A stretch of DNA of 64,000 nucleotides from Loripinus fragilis (Eukaryota; Mollusca; Bivalvia; Lucinida; Lucinidae): positions 62,001-126,000 of the forward strand of contig CAXHUL010000534.1 of assembly GCA_964019695.1 (NCBI GenBank). Direction: 5' to 3'. Shown here one piece after another: positions 22,358 to 36,300 of this stretch. The notes beneath the pieces were generated by a model. The model was not told where the DNA came from. It ran no database searches and was given only the letters and a program-made list of their open reading frames with translations. Numbering within the stretch: the stretch's first letter is position 1; every line of letters starts with the position of its first letter. A program made the position numbers and the translations under genes.

Positions 22358-22371
22358 TTGCATATGGGGAG

Positions 22372-22700
22372 AATTCACAAAGAGTACAGCTGGCTGCTCT
22401 ACTTTGAACCATTTCAAGCCTGGCAATATTACTGGATTTTTGGACCTTATGTTTCTCTTGAGGAAGCCATTAGACCGACTTGCAGAGGTAGTTACATTCT
22501 GAATGTGGCTGTTGAAGGATAGGCTGTTGCTGATTTCCACGCCCAGATACTTGGAGCCTGCGACTGATTCCAGTACTTGGCCATGCAGCAGGTACTGGTT
22601 TTGGGACTGGAGTTCTTGTACTTGTAATATGTGTTACAATACATTTACTTGGATTGCACTCATATCCCATAAACAGAAGACAAGTCGCAACTGGTGGAAA
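22372..22700 (-). pseudogene. LINE (Jockey/CR1-like) ORF2, upstream part
   Basis: Across a frameshift the minus strand reads GYECNPSKCIVTHITSTRTP, then VEISNSLSFNSHIQNVTTSA, SRSNGFLKRNIRSKNP and VNSPHMQM, matching the segment after the catalytic RT motifs (FNP.KC, YLGV.IS..L.W..HI, GFL.RN). It joins the part at 21753-22144 once the SINE is removed. The RT active site is not included. Confidence 0.8.
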
Positions 22701-23586
22701 AAGAATAAGATTAGGGTCCCGTGTACATGGTTGACTATTTTTTATGAAACTCATTAACATTGCGTCAAACAACTTTAATATGTGTTTATCTATTAACCAG
22801 AAAGTATTTTGCTTTTCAATTTAATAAAGAAAATCAGTCTTTTGCAATGTACTGAGTGCATGTATTTGATGATCTATATTTGTGATATTTCCTGATCATG
22901 TTACTAATAATCATTTCGTGCACTATATAATCTCTGACTAAGAAATGTTAGTGCAACATTAAGTTAACGGAAACAGCAATTGACGCTATTACTTATTTGG
23001 GACACAGACCCTATCAAGGTCTGTATAGGTACGGTCTATAGCTATGGTTTCCTCTTTAATTGCACGACGGTGGATCATACCTCAGACTCAATTACAACAC
23101 TATCCTAAAATGTCATCGCTTGGCGAGTGCCCGTTGTTTGTCTTTGACTGGGCCTAACGTGGCCTAACTAGGAGTTTAGCATCGCTATAATGACTGAAGA
23201 TTTCGTGTGTTTTTTTTGTTTAATCACAGTATTTTAATTTGGTCTAATTGTTTCTCTAGGGTGATACCCTGCATAGGTTAGAAAGACTCCACACGAGTTA
23301 AATATTTTGTGTATTAGCAACATAAGGATCTAGGGCGAAGAGTTGGCCAGGGAAATATAGTTACGACCGCGCAACTAGCAATTAAGCAATATACTCCTAT
23401 GAACCATCTCAAGATAAGCTGCCAGAAGCATAAATAGACAGTCTATTATTGTCATCCAGGTGCATGACAAACTACATGAAAAGTTGTTCATTTCTATATG
23501 CTCATTTCTTTGAAAAAATGAAAGTGGTTGAGAATTTGTTAAAAAAGGCTTATGGTGAAAAACGTATTTATGGAAAAGACATATGC
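22701..23586. other. Non-coding stretch
   Basis: No supported gene or repeat. Near 22985-23045 ACAGACCCTATCAAGGTCTG is a small hairpin. ATCTAGGGCGAAGAGTTGGCC at about 23330 recurs at 23970 and 24235, tying this edge to the repeat that follows. Confidence 0.4.
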
Positions 23587-23637
23587 TGTAGGTACACATT
23601 GGAATTCGCTTTATAAGGCAATTCCAATGTGTACCTA
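23587..23637. repeat. Hairpin, 22-bp arms
   Basis: GTAGGTACACATTGGAATTC .. GAATTCCAATG-type arm: left GTAGGTACACATTGGAATT and right AATTCCAATGTGTACCTAC with a short loop. Right flank AACATGTTACTGAAAGTAAAG. It may be a cousin of the 1454 variant, which has the same ATTGGAA arm word. Confidence 0.8.
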
Positions 23638-23839
23638 CAACATGTTACTGAAAGTAAAGAAGAAAAATATTTGGAAATTTACACTTTCCAAGTATCATGG
23701 CCATTGTTTTTACCTCTTTTAAACATCCAAAAATGCCAATGAGTATCAAAATTCCTGTCACTCTACTGCAAATTGTTTATATTTGCATGACAGCTTTATC
23801 TCCAAATTCGAGTTCATGAACTACCTCTTTGCTAACCTG

Positions 23840-24265
23840 GTAGTTGTGTGGTAGTAAGCCGCTCGATGTTGGCGTTATATCATTACTGCTGCATCTTGTG
23901 TTTAGAGATCGGTGTGTTTGTCCTGAATTGGTGATATAGTTCTCTGTGTGTCTGTTTGTTTTAACAACAACAGAATCTAGGGCGATGCTTTTGCCAGTAA
24001 AATATATTTAAGCCCCTCGATGTTGATGTTATATCATCACTGCTGTATCTTCTCAATTCAATTCTTTATTCACTCTAGGTCAACATAGTCAACAACAAAG
24101 AGTATTATACAGATAATTGCATGCATGAAAATACATCATGGCGGTCATATTGTTCAGTTCTGTGTTTATGGGTACCGACCTGAATTGATAATATAGTTCT
24201 CTGTGTGTCTGTGTGTTTTAACAACAACAGAATCGAGGGCGAAGATTTGGTCTGTCAATTGTAAT
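23840..24265 (+). repeat. Direct duplication of about 150 bp with an insertion
   Basis: CGATGTTGGCGTTATATCAT, GCTGCATCTTGTG, CCTGAATTGGTGATATAGTT and GTTTTAACAACAACAGAATC occur at 23870-23985 and again at 24010-24240. The second copy is split by about 110 bp beginning AATTCAATTCTTTATTCACT. Confidence 0.75.
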
Positions 24266-24494
24266 ATAGCCTCCAACCCTACCGACTGCTGTCCGTTCTA
24301 AAGTGTTAAGATATTAGCAAATGCTTAAACTGACCCATGCATGTGCACATGTGCATGTAACGTAACATACAGAAGGCAACCAGCCAAGGATGAGCGCTGT
24401 TTTGTAAGAATCTTAGCTGTCATTTCGCTCGAAGATTGATTTGAGGAAGATGATGGTAAAGGGCAGAAGCATTTTAAAGCTGGTTAATGTACAC

Positions 24495-24690
24495 TGTAAA
24501 TCCGTAAATTTTCACAAGAATTTTACTTTCGCGTAAAGCATTAAAATACATACCTGCGACGTTAGAAATGCGCGACTTGGGCATGCTTTAGCTGTATTAG
24601 TAATCGGCAGAGTAATTTTGCCATTTCGCGAGGATTTTATTTTCACGAAACTTCGCAAATAAAAACCTTGCGAAAATTTCCAGAGGGGTA
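24495..24690. repeat. Degenerate inverted-repeat element (CGCGAAAAT type)
   Basis: AAATCCGTAAATTTTCACAA on the left and CCTTGCGAAAATTTCCAG on the right, with CGCGAGGATTTTATTTTCAC inside, form a partly inverted structure. Only one copy is in the window, so borders are approximate. Confidence 0.45.
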
Positions 24691-24699
24691 CTTACATAT

Positions 24700-27109
24700 G
24701 TGCCCACGCATGGATTTTCTTTAAACTTTGCATATTAATAACTTGTTATACTCAAACTATGAAAATATATTTATCAAATTAAATAGTTAAGAGTAAGGCT
24801 TAGGAAGCTACCCTGACGTACTCCACCTTTGAGGTGGTACCTGTCTCTACATCTCCATGTCCTAAATCTATAGTTTCGTTTATTTCTAGGATTTGTCATC
24901 TAGACTGAATCCAAAATACCATAGGCATTATATTAATACGACGAAACCATTAGGATAAATTATGGTTTACGTTTTTTGAAGAAGTGATTATAAATTTCAA
25001 TATTTTTTTTCAAATATTTACAAAACATTTAATATTCAATTCCAAAGATAGATATGTTCTAGTCTTTGTCAAGATATCATATTATCACAAAAGCTTGTCA
25101 TATATATCCTGCTAATCTGAGCCAAATTTCATGAAAATCAAAAACCTGTAACTTTGTCATTTCCTACCTCTTATGGGTATAGGTCAGTTATAGCAAAATA
25201 ATTATTAAGTTGAAATGAATCAATAACTCGACAGAAGGAGGTTGTTTTTAAATCTACTTCCACTTTTCTTAAAGAAAGACATGTTTAGACATTTTCAAAT
25301 GATTCAATGGTCGGGAATGCCAAAGGTCATGGCTCATGTCATGGCACTATGGGACCAAGACAATGTGTATCACTTCCACAAGTTCTGCATGATATTGTTT
25401 AAGAAACGTAATATCCCAACAATAACGTGTGACAACAAGAAGACCAAATATTTCCTTTACATCCCAACTGAACTAGAGTAACCACATTTGTTGGTGCCAT
25501 GACCAGGATAAAATTTAACAGATTCTTATCAAAGGTATTATAGAACAGTGCTCTACATGAATAAGTGAGGTCCAGAAACGAAACGGTATGCCAAGAATAT
25601 TCAGCCAGCTAAAGTATAAATGTTGCTATTTGGTAGAAATCAGCATCGGTTTTACAAAACAGAATGAACAGAGAAGATTTAAGCATTCAATTAACAATAC
25701 CTTTGAAGCCAAGAGTTTTCTGAGACAAAAAGGGTTAATTTTTACCAATAGGTTTGACAAGGGGTTATTCTTGTAAATCATTTTTATTAATGATGCTTAC
25801 AATTATAAAATCATAGATATAAGGTTCTTCTCCTGTATATACTGACTTGTCATAAGGTATCTCTTCTGTATGAATCAAAATTCTTAATAATGTAACATAT
25901 TAAGTGTAACTAACATTGGTTAGATGTAGTTTTAACGTTAGATACTAGATGTGGTAAGTACAGGTGTCACCATATAGTAGCATTTTGGGTAATATCATTG
26001 TCAGCACTTCATTAAATAAGAATCGTGGCACTTGATATCAAAGAATAATGCTTTTTTTCTTTTTCCAATCCATAATAGGGAAACACTGAACATATCAACT
26101 TCTACCAATAAACGTTCTAGCATGGTGATTCAAACTAAGCAAGTATGAAGTATTTTTTACACTGAGACATAATTATTGTATGTTTTACATTTCGATGAAT
26201 TAGGGTCATGTGTTTACATCCAGTTAAAAATATGTTACTGGTCCTTGAATTTCATGAAATTTTGTCTGCATATTCTTAACATATATGGATAGTTTATACG
26301 TTGAAATGGTATCTTGACAAGACCACAACGTGTTAAATTTTTAATTCCAAATTTGACTGAATACAAAATATACAGTTGAAAATAGGGGTACCATGTCATA
26401 CAAATGAATGCCCACCCACTACCCTAATACATACAAAGCCATTTATAGTATCAACGAACTTAGCAATGATATAGTTATTTAATAAAACATTTCTGCCTCC
26501 GTTACATGTTAAGTCAATTACTTTAGAAATGATTTTAACAGGGTAACCGAAGGGATTGTAGTGATATCATACATGATGTCATAACTTAGCAATAGAATTG
26601 CATAAAAACTCAAATGCACCATTAATATAAAAGTCATACCCCAGACAATTAATAAACATAAAATTATCAAAGTCCAAGCGTGGGCAGACTCCCATGTTAA
26701 TTTCCCATACCATATAAGAGCCCCTTTACAGAATATTTCTTTATGTTTCATTTTAATTCCTTTCCTTTTCGAAATAGGGACTGCTCTTAAAGGTATTTTG
26801 CTTCCGAAGAGGAGCAAAATATCTCCTCAAAGGGGAGTCCTATAGTTATGGTATGGTATGAAAAAAAATATCTTCACAACAGAAGATTTCCTTTGAATAT
26901 GTATGATCTTCATTTTACGACAAAATACTGTATGCATTGTAACTCGCCCTCTATGATACATGTAGATATTTTTTTGCAAAGTTTTCAACTTCCAATATCC
27001 AGTTTAAAATTGCATGGACTTCCAGTTTGAAATTACGTAGATATTAGACCTTGGTTAATATGACACTGTTGAGCACCTATAATAATAAATTATTGATTTC
27101 TTGTCACAG
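24700..27109. other. Presumed intron or upstream sequence of the receptor-like gene
   Basis: The exon at 27110 enters through a 3' splice site in phase 1, so upstream coding exons must exist, but none could be identified here. Open frames at 25242-25481 and 25588-25776 lack splice context and family signatures. No repeat of high copy number is obvious. Confidence 0.35.
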
Positions 27110-27343
27110 ATTCTCCAACGTGTGCCAACTTTGAACTTGTTCCCTGCGGGGATCCTAAAGGGATCTTTCAATGGGAGTTCTGCTCTGTGACTGTCGCTAA
27201 ACAACGTATAACTGAAGTCTATCTCGACATTCGCTTTGTAAACCAACGATGCCAGAAAGTCAACTTTGGTATCACAACCAACCACCAGCGATTCTGGGTC
27301 CATCAGTGGTGTTATGGAACATTCCTAGTCTGTTTTGTGCCAG
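27110..27343 (+). CDS. Exon A: six-cysteine ectodomain module
   Basis: Acceptor TTGATTTCTTGTCACAG, donor CCAG|GTAAGA. Length 234, phases 1 and 1, so the exon is a self-contained shuffling unit. The peptide has Cys at residues 4, 12, 24, 47, 67 and 74 (even number, likely three disulfides) and the end motif FWVHQWCYGTFLVC. The equivalent motif in related mollusc proteins is usually WV..GCR..F.VC, so G and R are replaced by W and Y here. Binding function unknown. Confidence 0.8.
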
Positions 27344-30300
27344 GTAAGATATGTTACACCTTTTTATTTTCAAAATGGCCAATAGCCTTTTGCATTGCAA
27401 TTCCTTGCTTCTAGATAAAAGTGTTCTGAGCATCATATTGTGCCATCGGGTGTTTCAAGGAACTGTATCGATAAATTTGGGCCTCGATGCGATGAAACCT
27501 GTCTTCGGGGTTCCCGACAAAGCAAGACTTAAACCAGTCTCTTCAGCTACAGCGCTGATCAGACTGCACGGATGCGCAGGCTGATCTGCGCCTTTGTTAT
27601 TCGCAAACTGTCGCGTCGAGGCCTTATTATAAAATAATGTGTGATGTGGAAATACATTTATTCAGAATTACTGAACAACATCAGGAAATAATTATAGTAT
27701 TAATCATAAAAACAGCATTTAATGATTTCCTATAAAATTATATTATTTTTAGGAACAAGGAAACAACGACGCATCAACCCTTGTGGGTCATTAGCGTCAG
27801 ACGGTATTAAACTAAACATGATGAAGATGGAAAAAGTAAAAATTATAAGATAAATAAAAGGAATGATGATGATGAGTTTGTATAATGATAATAAGTTGCA
27901 ATACGATTGTTGACAAAAGAGACCACGTACAATATCTGACAGTTTCAAAGAGCTATTCAGATAACTGAAATAGTGAAAAAAAACAACATAAAACACATTT
28001 TGGTGGTAAAAGCCTAGTATACTTTTTGGGGGACATAGACAACCAGTGCAGACCCAGATCAGACGCCGCAAAACACGGTGTCTGATCACGGCGTCTGATC
28101 AGTGTCTTTACTGTTTGTTTATAGAATATACTATCAAAAGTTGAATAAAAATGAAAAATAACTTTAAAACAACCCTTTAAACGGACATGGACAGGTCATT
28201 TTAGTAAGAGTGGGAATTGCCATTTGACTACAATGGTTAATCTGAATCCAATGCCAATTTACTTTGACTTAGGCAGATATTTCGAGCTATCAGTGCTTTA
28301 CATGTAGTTACCAAGCATCCGCCGCATCTGTACTGATTTTTTGTTGTAGCTGGCTGTTTCTTTTCAGAGGAAATATTCTTGAAACCACCCGATACCGTCG
28401 ATGTCATTGACAATAACTCTGACGACAACAAAAAGACAAAGCAGTATGGTATGTCGTGTATATATTGAGTGTTAGGGGCTTAACCTTTGTGTACTGGTAA
28501 CCCCTAAACTTGGTACTTATGCAAACACCGAGACCCAGATGAAATGCTAACACTGAAGGACCAGATGAAATGCTGCAGAGTGCAGCTTGCACTTTTTGCT
28601 AAGATATAAAAAAAACATCAGTTCATCTTAATTTGGAAATTCTAATGTCTGACCCTTGATATGGACCGAAAATCATCTCAGGCTTGTTGTATCAAACCAG
28701 CTGGAAGAATTAATTATATACCCATTTCCTTCATGAATATTCATGTTAAGCTCCACCCACTATGAAAAGTTATATAAATACATTTTCACGTTTGTATATA
28801 GAACAAAGAAATTACTTGTCAGATCCACTAGTGTAGGATCATATCTTATCATATTTCCATAAGCAAACAGAGTAGACCCAGATCAGGGGTCTTATAAGAG
28901 CTGCCTGATCTGGGTCGGCTCTGTTTGCAGAAGTGTTAAAGGCGTCAGGGCTAATTGGTATACAAAGGGCTAACAGCAAACATATTGTTAAACTGTTAAT
29001 TTAATTCCAACAAAAGTTGAACATTACTACTCGCAACAACACATCCTATTGGAATTGTGGATTCTTACGCTGTCATAAACAAATGAGTATGACAGGCCCC
29101 GAGGTTATAAAACTTTTTCCATGATCAACTCAGCTGAGCATGAAATTTATCCTGCTCATAAATGTTAAAATGCCAACAATCGTTGGCATTTTAACATTTA
29201 TTAGCATGATAAATACAACATCTGAGAGACTTAAAGCAAGAAGCTTCTTTATTTGTCGGTATTTTAGTTTTTATGAGCAGTTGAAATTTCGTGCTCAGTT
29301 GAGTTGAGCATGAAAAAAGTTTTATAACATGGGGCCAGGAAATGATCATTGGTCAACCTATTGGGGGCATTGAGGAGAGACAGAAAAACAGATACATTTC
29401 GAAGATAAGCTCACAGGCAAACTCACAATACGCTGGAGAAAATTCCCCCACTCCCTACAAGAAAATCCATGTTATTAAATTACTGCAGTCACGTGAATAT
29501 GATTGGAAATTCTTGTCCGAAGAGCTTCGTTTTATTAGTTTGTTGCCTTACACTGACTACAAAAGGTAATTGCTTAGCGTGTTAACCGCGGTAGAATTTC
29601 TGCTTGCAAAATCTTCAAAAAAGCACAGTTGACCAGCGATTGGATTGTTTTAAGTATTCATTTCCGTCGAAACAGACAAACGGCATTCGGAAGTACTTTT
29701 GTTCGTTTCATATATATCTAGCATAACTGGTATATTTTATTAATGTATATACTTCAAACTGTTACAGACTGCATTGGGAAGAGGCAAGCGTTTTGTCTTT
29801 ATTTCTTCCTAATGTGCGGATCCAGAAGGGGGACACGGGGTCTGGACCCCCCCTGAAAAATCACAAACATATAGGGTTTTCTAGCAATACAGGTCCGGAT
29901 CCCCTAAAAAATCGAAGCTAACAAGCCTGCATTCAATGTTGGGCCCTCATCGGTACGCCAGCGAAACTCCATTTAATGGCATTTCACTGGCGGGCCGATG
30001 ATTACCCGCTTATAGTGGATCTTGGATCCTCCCTCCACTCATCAACTAAAAATAAAAAAAAACCGTTGAGTTGGACCCCCTCTGACAAAACTTTCTGGAT
30101 CTGCGCATGTTCTTTGACTGATGGGAACCCCCACAATCGAGTTTAACCCTTTGTATACTAATAGATTTCCCATACATACTGATACAATAAGGTTGGGAGT
30201 ATCCCTTATATATTTAAGGGGTCACGGATAGGAATCTCCAAATCCTGATGAACGAATATTTATATCCCTGAAGATTGTTTTCACCTAACCAAACTGTGCA

Positions 30301-33300
30301 GACCCTGATCAAATATGTGTTTTGTGGCATTTCATCTGAGTCTTCACTTTTTGCCAAAGTACTCCTTTAAGAGTGTCAAGTATGAAAGCGCTTAATACAA
30401 CTACAAGGTTAATGAGATCTTAGGCATTTTAATGCAGAATACCGCTTAAGTTAGTAAATTGTACTAAGAAGCCTGAGCCTCGGAGGTGATACACATCCCA
30501 TTATATAATATACAGCTGCTTTCCAAAATTTTTATAGATAGCGATTTTTGTCATAATTATTTACATACCCTATACCTGTTTGAGTGTTTGTAATAAACTT
30601 GTGCTTTGTTTGAGATATGATTGATTTCTGCTCATGTATGCAAGACATATCTAGTTATAGTGAGTAAAAGTATGGCTTGTTTTTGCAGATGTTTTGTATC
30701 AAGTTTTCACTTCTAAAAAAGTTGATCATATTTTTAGGAAATCAAAGTTGCTTATCAAAACTCTATTTTGAATCAACGCATGTAATTTTCAAAATTGGTA
30801 AATTTCGTGGAAAAGTAACTCTTTAATTTAAGTAGTAATGGGTTAATAAGTTAATAAGCTTTTTGAGCCTCGCAAACGTGCGTGCATTTCAAGAAAACCC
30901 TAACCGAAAACACACTGAACTCACATTTATTAACCCTTAAAGCGCACAATCACATAATGTATGTTTTTTGTCGTCCACTTAACTATTTGAAGCCTCATAG
31001 ATAAACAGTGTGAACCCAGATCAGACTGCTCCTGTAGGAGCAGTCTGATCTTGGTCCACAATGTTTGCCTCCCTGCTTATGTTAAATAGACATTTTCAGA
31101 TGAGGTTATTTTGCTGGCGTTTTAAGGACGAAATAATGACTGAGGTCGTGGAATAAGATGATACAGTTACTTTTGAATAAAACCACGACTCCTTTTCAGC
31201 TTTTACCTATGCCTAAGGTTGACTAGTCCTAATTACGCATTCATGAGGCGCCGCTTTTACAGTAAGCGAAAAGTCAAGTAATACTAGTGTAGGAACCGGC
31301 GATACTGTGCGGAAGTGCAGTGTCAAACGTGATTGCTCTTTGTTCTACAATATGTACAATTCTCCCCTTTTATATCACCTAGATTTCAGAGGGGGTTCAG
31401 GGGGTTGCATGAACCCCGCTCTCTGGCCCCCGTTTTTAAATATCCTATGAAAAGAAAATAAATTGGTCTCAGTGAGACGACCAAATTATAGCATTTTCAT
31501 GAGTTATTTAAGAAAAATGAGATAAAATCAGCAAAGCGGACACCCATACCTTTATACATGTACATATCACCCCCCTTTCCAGAAATCCTGGATCCGCTCC
31601 TAGATTTTGTATTGCCATACTTGATACGTAGTACGTTCCTGGCGTTGTCGGCTGCTTTCTGGATCTACCGACCTCTTTGGTAGTCTATGTTGCAAACACT
31701 ATGAACCCAGAAGGGAGTATTCTGATCAGGGTTATAGTGTTTGCATCCGTGATGAAAGTAGTCTAGAGTGCATTTGAATAGACTCAGCAGGCGTAAAAAG
31801 CAGAAGACTTTATCAGGACAATAGCACTGGCAGGAGAAGATTTTGTCGCTTTTTCAAAAATAACAATAAGGCATGATATCTCTTGAGAATCGTCTGCTGG
31901 CAGACGATTCTCATGAACTATCATTCCTTATTTCTTTCCAAAATTAGGAAATATGTCGCAAAATCTGTCGTCTGCTGCAGTCGTGATTACTGTTTTAAGG
32001 GTTAATTATTTTCTTCTTCTTTCAGGTGGCGATAATGATTCACCTGTTAAATCAATAACAACAATATATAAAGATGTGTCATCAACAAGATATAAGACCA
32101 CCACTGATACCTTGGCTGAGCATAACACAACGTTGTCTGAGACTGAAACCGTAGCTATGGATTCGAATTCAACAGATGTCCAAACAACAAAAACATCCAT
32201 TTTATTAGCTACAAACCGTTCTATACATGTCAGTGAGACGACATACCCGACTTTGACATGGCTGGAAAATAAAGACAGGTTTCCTTTGCCACGAATTTCA
32301 GAGAGAAGTACGTATCAAAATTGCTAATATGAAATGTTCATACTTTTTTTGTTGTCTGCTGATTTTTTTCTAAAAAACAACTTTCCCTAAACTTCTTTCA
32401 AGAATACCATCAGCGTGTCAAACAATTTGGATCCAGATCAGACCGGACGTTTTGTCGGGCCTGATCTCGGTCCAAACTGTTGTCATAAATCTTCAGCAGA
32501 CGATATTGGTAGTCAATGGGTTAAAGCAGCATACACAGCTAGGTGCCTTATTGTAGGTTTGAGCCTATATCTTTTTCCATAGTGTGTGTAAGCGAGGAAG
32601 CAAAGCCAATCGCAAAATCTCGGCCAGATTCGAGAATCAAGCCTCGGATGTATCTAAGTCGTAGTACTATGTATGAAAAAGCTGCATTTTATTAACCGAA
32701 ACTATTGTAAGGAAAAGTAGTACTCTAGTATGTGGGTTCAGTCCTATTTAAATGCATCATTCGGATTACCAAAAACGATTTATCAACAGAATAAATGAAG
32801 TTTTAAGTTTTTCAATAAAATATCTCTGTAGCGATATTTCATTGAAAAAAATCAAACTTGGTATTGTTTTGGGATGGTATCTGTGACGTCGGGGTCACAT
32901 TATCAAAGTAGACACTCGATCTACATCCGATGTCTGATTCTACGGAATTGGCCGACGTAGTTCCGAATTAGTGCTACTGCTCTGATGGGACAGTGCAGAT
33001 TATCATGTTTATGGATTATCATGTTCATCCTAGCCTTGGTTGATCGCCTGTATGATACGTAAGTATTAACTTTTTCTTTGCTATCGGCGACTTTTGTCGT
33101 CTGCTGATAACCTTTACAAACAGTTTTGGACGTATACAAAACCATAACAATATACAGCATACAAAGAGTTAAAATACAAAACATATGTTTTTGTAGACAC
33201 TCGCAAGTTAATCGGTTCACCTCATAAAAGACATCCCAATTTTGGGAATTTGCCAATGATTAACATGTGTTTTTATGAAAAACAGTAAACTGTATGAAGC

Positions 33301-36300
33301 TTTCGCACTTTGCTGCTAACAGTTTTTTTCATAAAAGTTAAAAGCATATATACTCTTTATTTTTCCCCGTCTACTTCAGGAGGAATATAATTACCTTTTG
33401 TAATTATCCTAATTGCTTACAATATATTTGTAAGAACTGGCTTAATGAATGATCAAAGGAGGTTCCTCAAGGTTATGATCCTCTAGACCTCAATACAGAG
33501 AATATATTCTTTTTCTTGACCTTAGAATGATTCAACAGGTCTTACTCAACATAAGATATAATAACAAAAACATCCTATGCTATTTCGAATTGTTCAATAA
33601 AATCAAGACCTTGTGTTGCTGTTGAAATGGGAATAACCACATTGGTCAATGGGATGTAATCATTATTTGCAGCAAAGAAATGGTCATAACTGGGTGACAG
33701 GCATATCAGTTGAAAAATGTAAACATCACATTGAATGCTAGAGTTAGGAAATTCTGATTCTATAATTCCAAGTTCCAACAACACCGCCTATAATAATTTA
33801 TCAAAGAAGTAGAACTCAACTTACCAGTTTCATTATTTTATCCAATCATATTGGCGTATAGTTATAACTGTAAGCTTAGTCTACAGACCACAGGCATCTG
33901 ATTGGTCAATATTACAGGAACATAACCTTCAACTATGCTTAGGAATAATAATGCAGGAAAATGATAGTCTCGGTGACTTAAAACTCTTAATTGAGGGCAA
34001 GCTCTGTGAATATTATTCTTTATAATTACAGTTTGGATGCTGGTCGCCATATGTGTATCTGCTGGTGTTTTACTGGTGCTAATCTCATTTATTGTATGCT
34101 TGACGATACATGGGTACGTTGAAACATTCACTTACCTTTTTGCTGAAGAGACATCATGGCTGAGTTGTATCTTCTCTTATTATTAAACTGAACCAAAGTT
34201 ATAAGCGGTCATCTTACATTTTTGCGCCTGTTCAGAGAGTAAATATCGCTCTTATAAATTTTAATTCTATAAAAAAAATATGAGGCTTTGTCGGGACTCT
34301 GCAAATGATGTCATATCAAAATGACTGGTAGATCTTGCACAGGCAAAGTCCAAGCGGTACCCTCATTTCAAAAAGTCACACTTTTTAATGCGATATAAAA
34401 TATTCCTCAGGTACGTTATCCATTTATATTTTAATTAGTTTGCAGCTGTGATATAAGTTGAAAACAAATCAAAAGTTTTGTGACAATTTAACTCTCCATT
34501 TCTCTATAATAATAAAAGTACATTTACATGAAGACAGCCACTTTCAGCAGCTTTAGCTTTAACCATGCAAAGTGCATACAAACTTTGTGTTGCTCTGTAC
34601 GCTTTATTATCTGCGACCCAGCATTGGAATTTTCAGTGAGTATTCATTTTAAAGAGGGGTAACTGTCATACTAAACAAATTAAAATGCCATTTTAATGAC
34701 CTTTAAAGTTTTACGTTAAAACTGGAAGTGGATACCATTCTTGAAAAAATAATCGTTAGAAAATTGGCTGATCAAGCTGCAATGTTTTTGGTAAGTCATA
34801 CACGTACACATGCAATAAAACACATACAATTTTTTTAGTATGTGTAGTTATGATTTTCGAAAATATCTTAAAATGTGAAAAATGAGCTTTTTTTAAAAAA
34901 AAAAGATCATTAAAAATCTGTCATAAGCACAAACATTCAAGTATTTAGTGCTTTTTCAAGTTGGCCAGACGAGTTTGTAATCAGCTGTACTTCAATTTGA
35001 TAAAAACTGCAATCAAAACGCTTATTTTCTTTAAAAAGTTGATGTTTGCATTTTTGAACCAAAAAATTGTAAAGTGATAGAAAGCTCTTCCGAATCACTG
35101 CTTATAATAAGTCCATTGAAATGCATATATTGGGCAAAATTCATTTCAATATCATATGAGAGCTTAGTCAGAAAACTGAAATTGTAATTGAAAAGTGGCC
35201 ACTTATAGCTTCGGTTCAGTGTTTATGTTCAACAACACACAAGCATGAAGACACTTTTACACGTGTAGTTTGTTTAACAATACACAGGTATCTTAGACCC
35301 TGTCTAGCAACACACAGCGATAACATACCTTGTAAAACAATTTCATAGTTTGTTATAACATTTTGCTTTTTCAACAATGCACAAGTATGTCAAAACTCTC
35401 AAATAGTTTTTTTTATTAACAACGCAACAGTTCTTTGGAGCCTTTGCTTATTGTTTGTTAAACAACACAGTAAAACCTGTGTAAAACGGTCCCTTTAATA
35501 TAGACAAAACAAAGGTCTTTATGACAAATGGTAGCTTAATGAAGGTCAAAAGTATTGCAGAATGCTCCCTCAGCATGTGTGCAAAAGAATTCGTAGAAAA
35601 GTTGACACTGATTCATTTTTGCCTAAAGTTTGCATGATCTGAAAACGGCTGACCATACTTTAAAAATTCCGACAGTTGCTACGGTAAAGTTCTTGCCATG
35701 GAAACATATGACATGATAATGAAGAAGTTTAATCAGAAATAATTGTCAGTTTTATTCTTCTACCCACCTATATAGGTTTAAAGGCAATATATAAACATGT
35801 CATTTTTTTAATTTTTGGTGTTGTTCAAATTATTTTTACATAAAAGTCCTAATTGTCATTAAGGCGGATTTTCACAGATTGCGGCTCATATATATGTTGG
35901 AACGTGTTCAACATTTAGAGTACATGGCTACATGTATGTTTGACATTGTATAAAATATATAGTAATGTTGGGAAGTTTGTCTGTGCAAAACTACATGGGT
36001 ATGTTGGAACTTTCACTTATCGTTTTTCAGATGTAGAAACAGACAAAATCATCAAGACCAACAACTTTCTAAAGAACATCCGTCTACTGCCCATCTAGTG
36101 ACATCTGATACGGCAACCTCGTGTAGCCAGGAACGATCGGTGTACGATTTTATACCTGTGGATCCGGAAACAGGGTTTCCTTCTTTACCACATGATGATG
36201 ATATCATAGAAAACACGAAAAAGGACAATAATTTTCTTGAAGTTGATGAAAAAGACACTAAATTGAATATTTACAACAGACCCATTTATGATGTTGATAA

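Noticed and set aside
25242..25481. 79-codon plus frame (ALWDQDNVYHFHKFC)
   Set aside because: Some protein-like character, but no splice signals in phase with the receptor gene and no recognised family.
29342..29569. 75-codon frame directly after a MITE, with a possible donor
   Set aside because: Its acceptor would be the MITE terminus and its frame does not fit the phase-1 junctions of the surrounding gene.
32921..33256. 111-codon minus frame
   Set aside because: Overlaps a hairpin-family remnant and shows no domain or splice context.
33575..33784. Exon-like minus frame (DYIPLTNVVIPISTATQG) inside intron C
   Set aside because: Composition is tempting, but the only nearby donor and acceptor are about 37 bp apart, too close for an intron, and no neighbouring exon was found.
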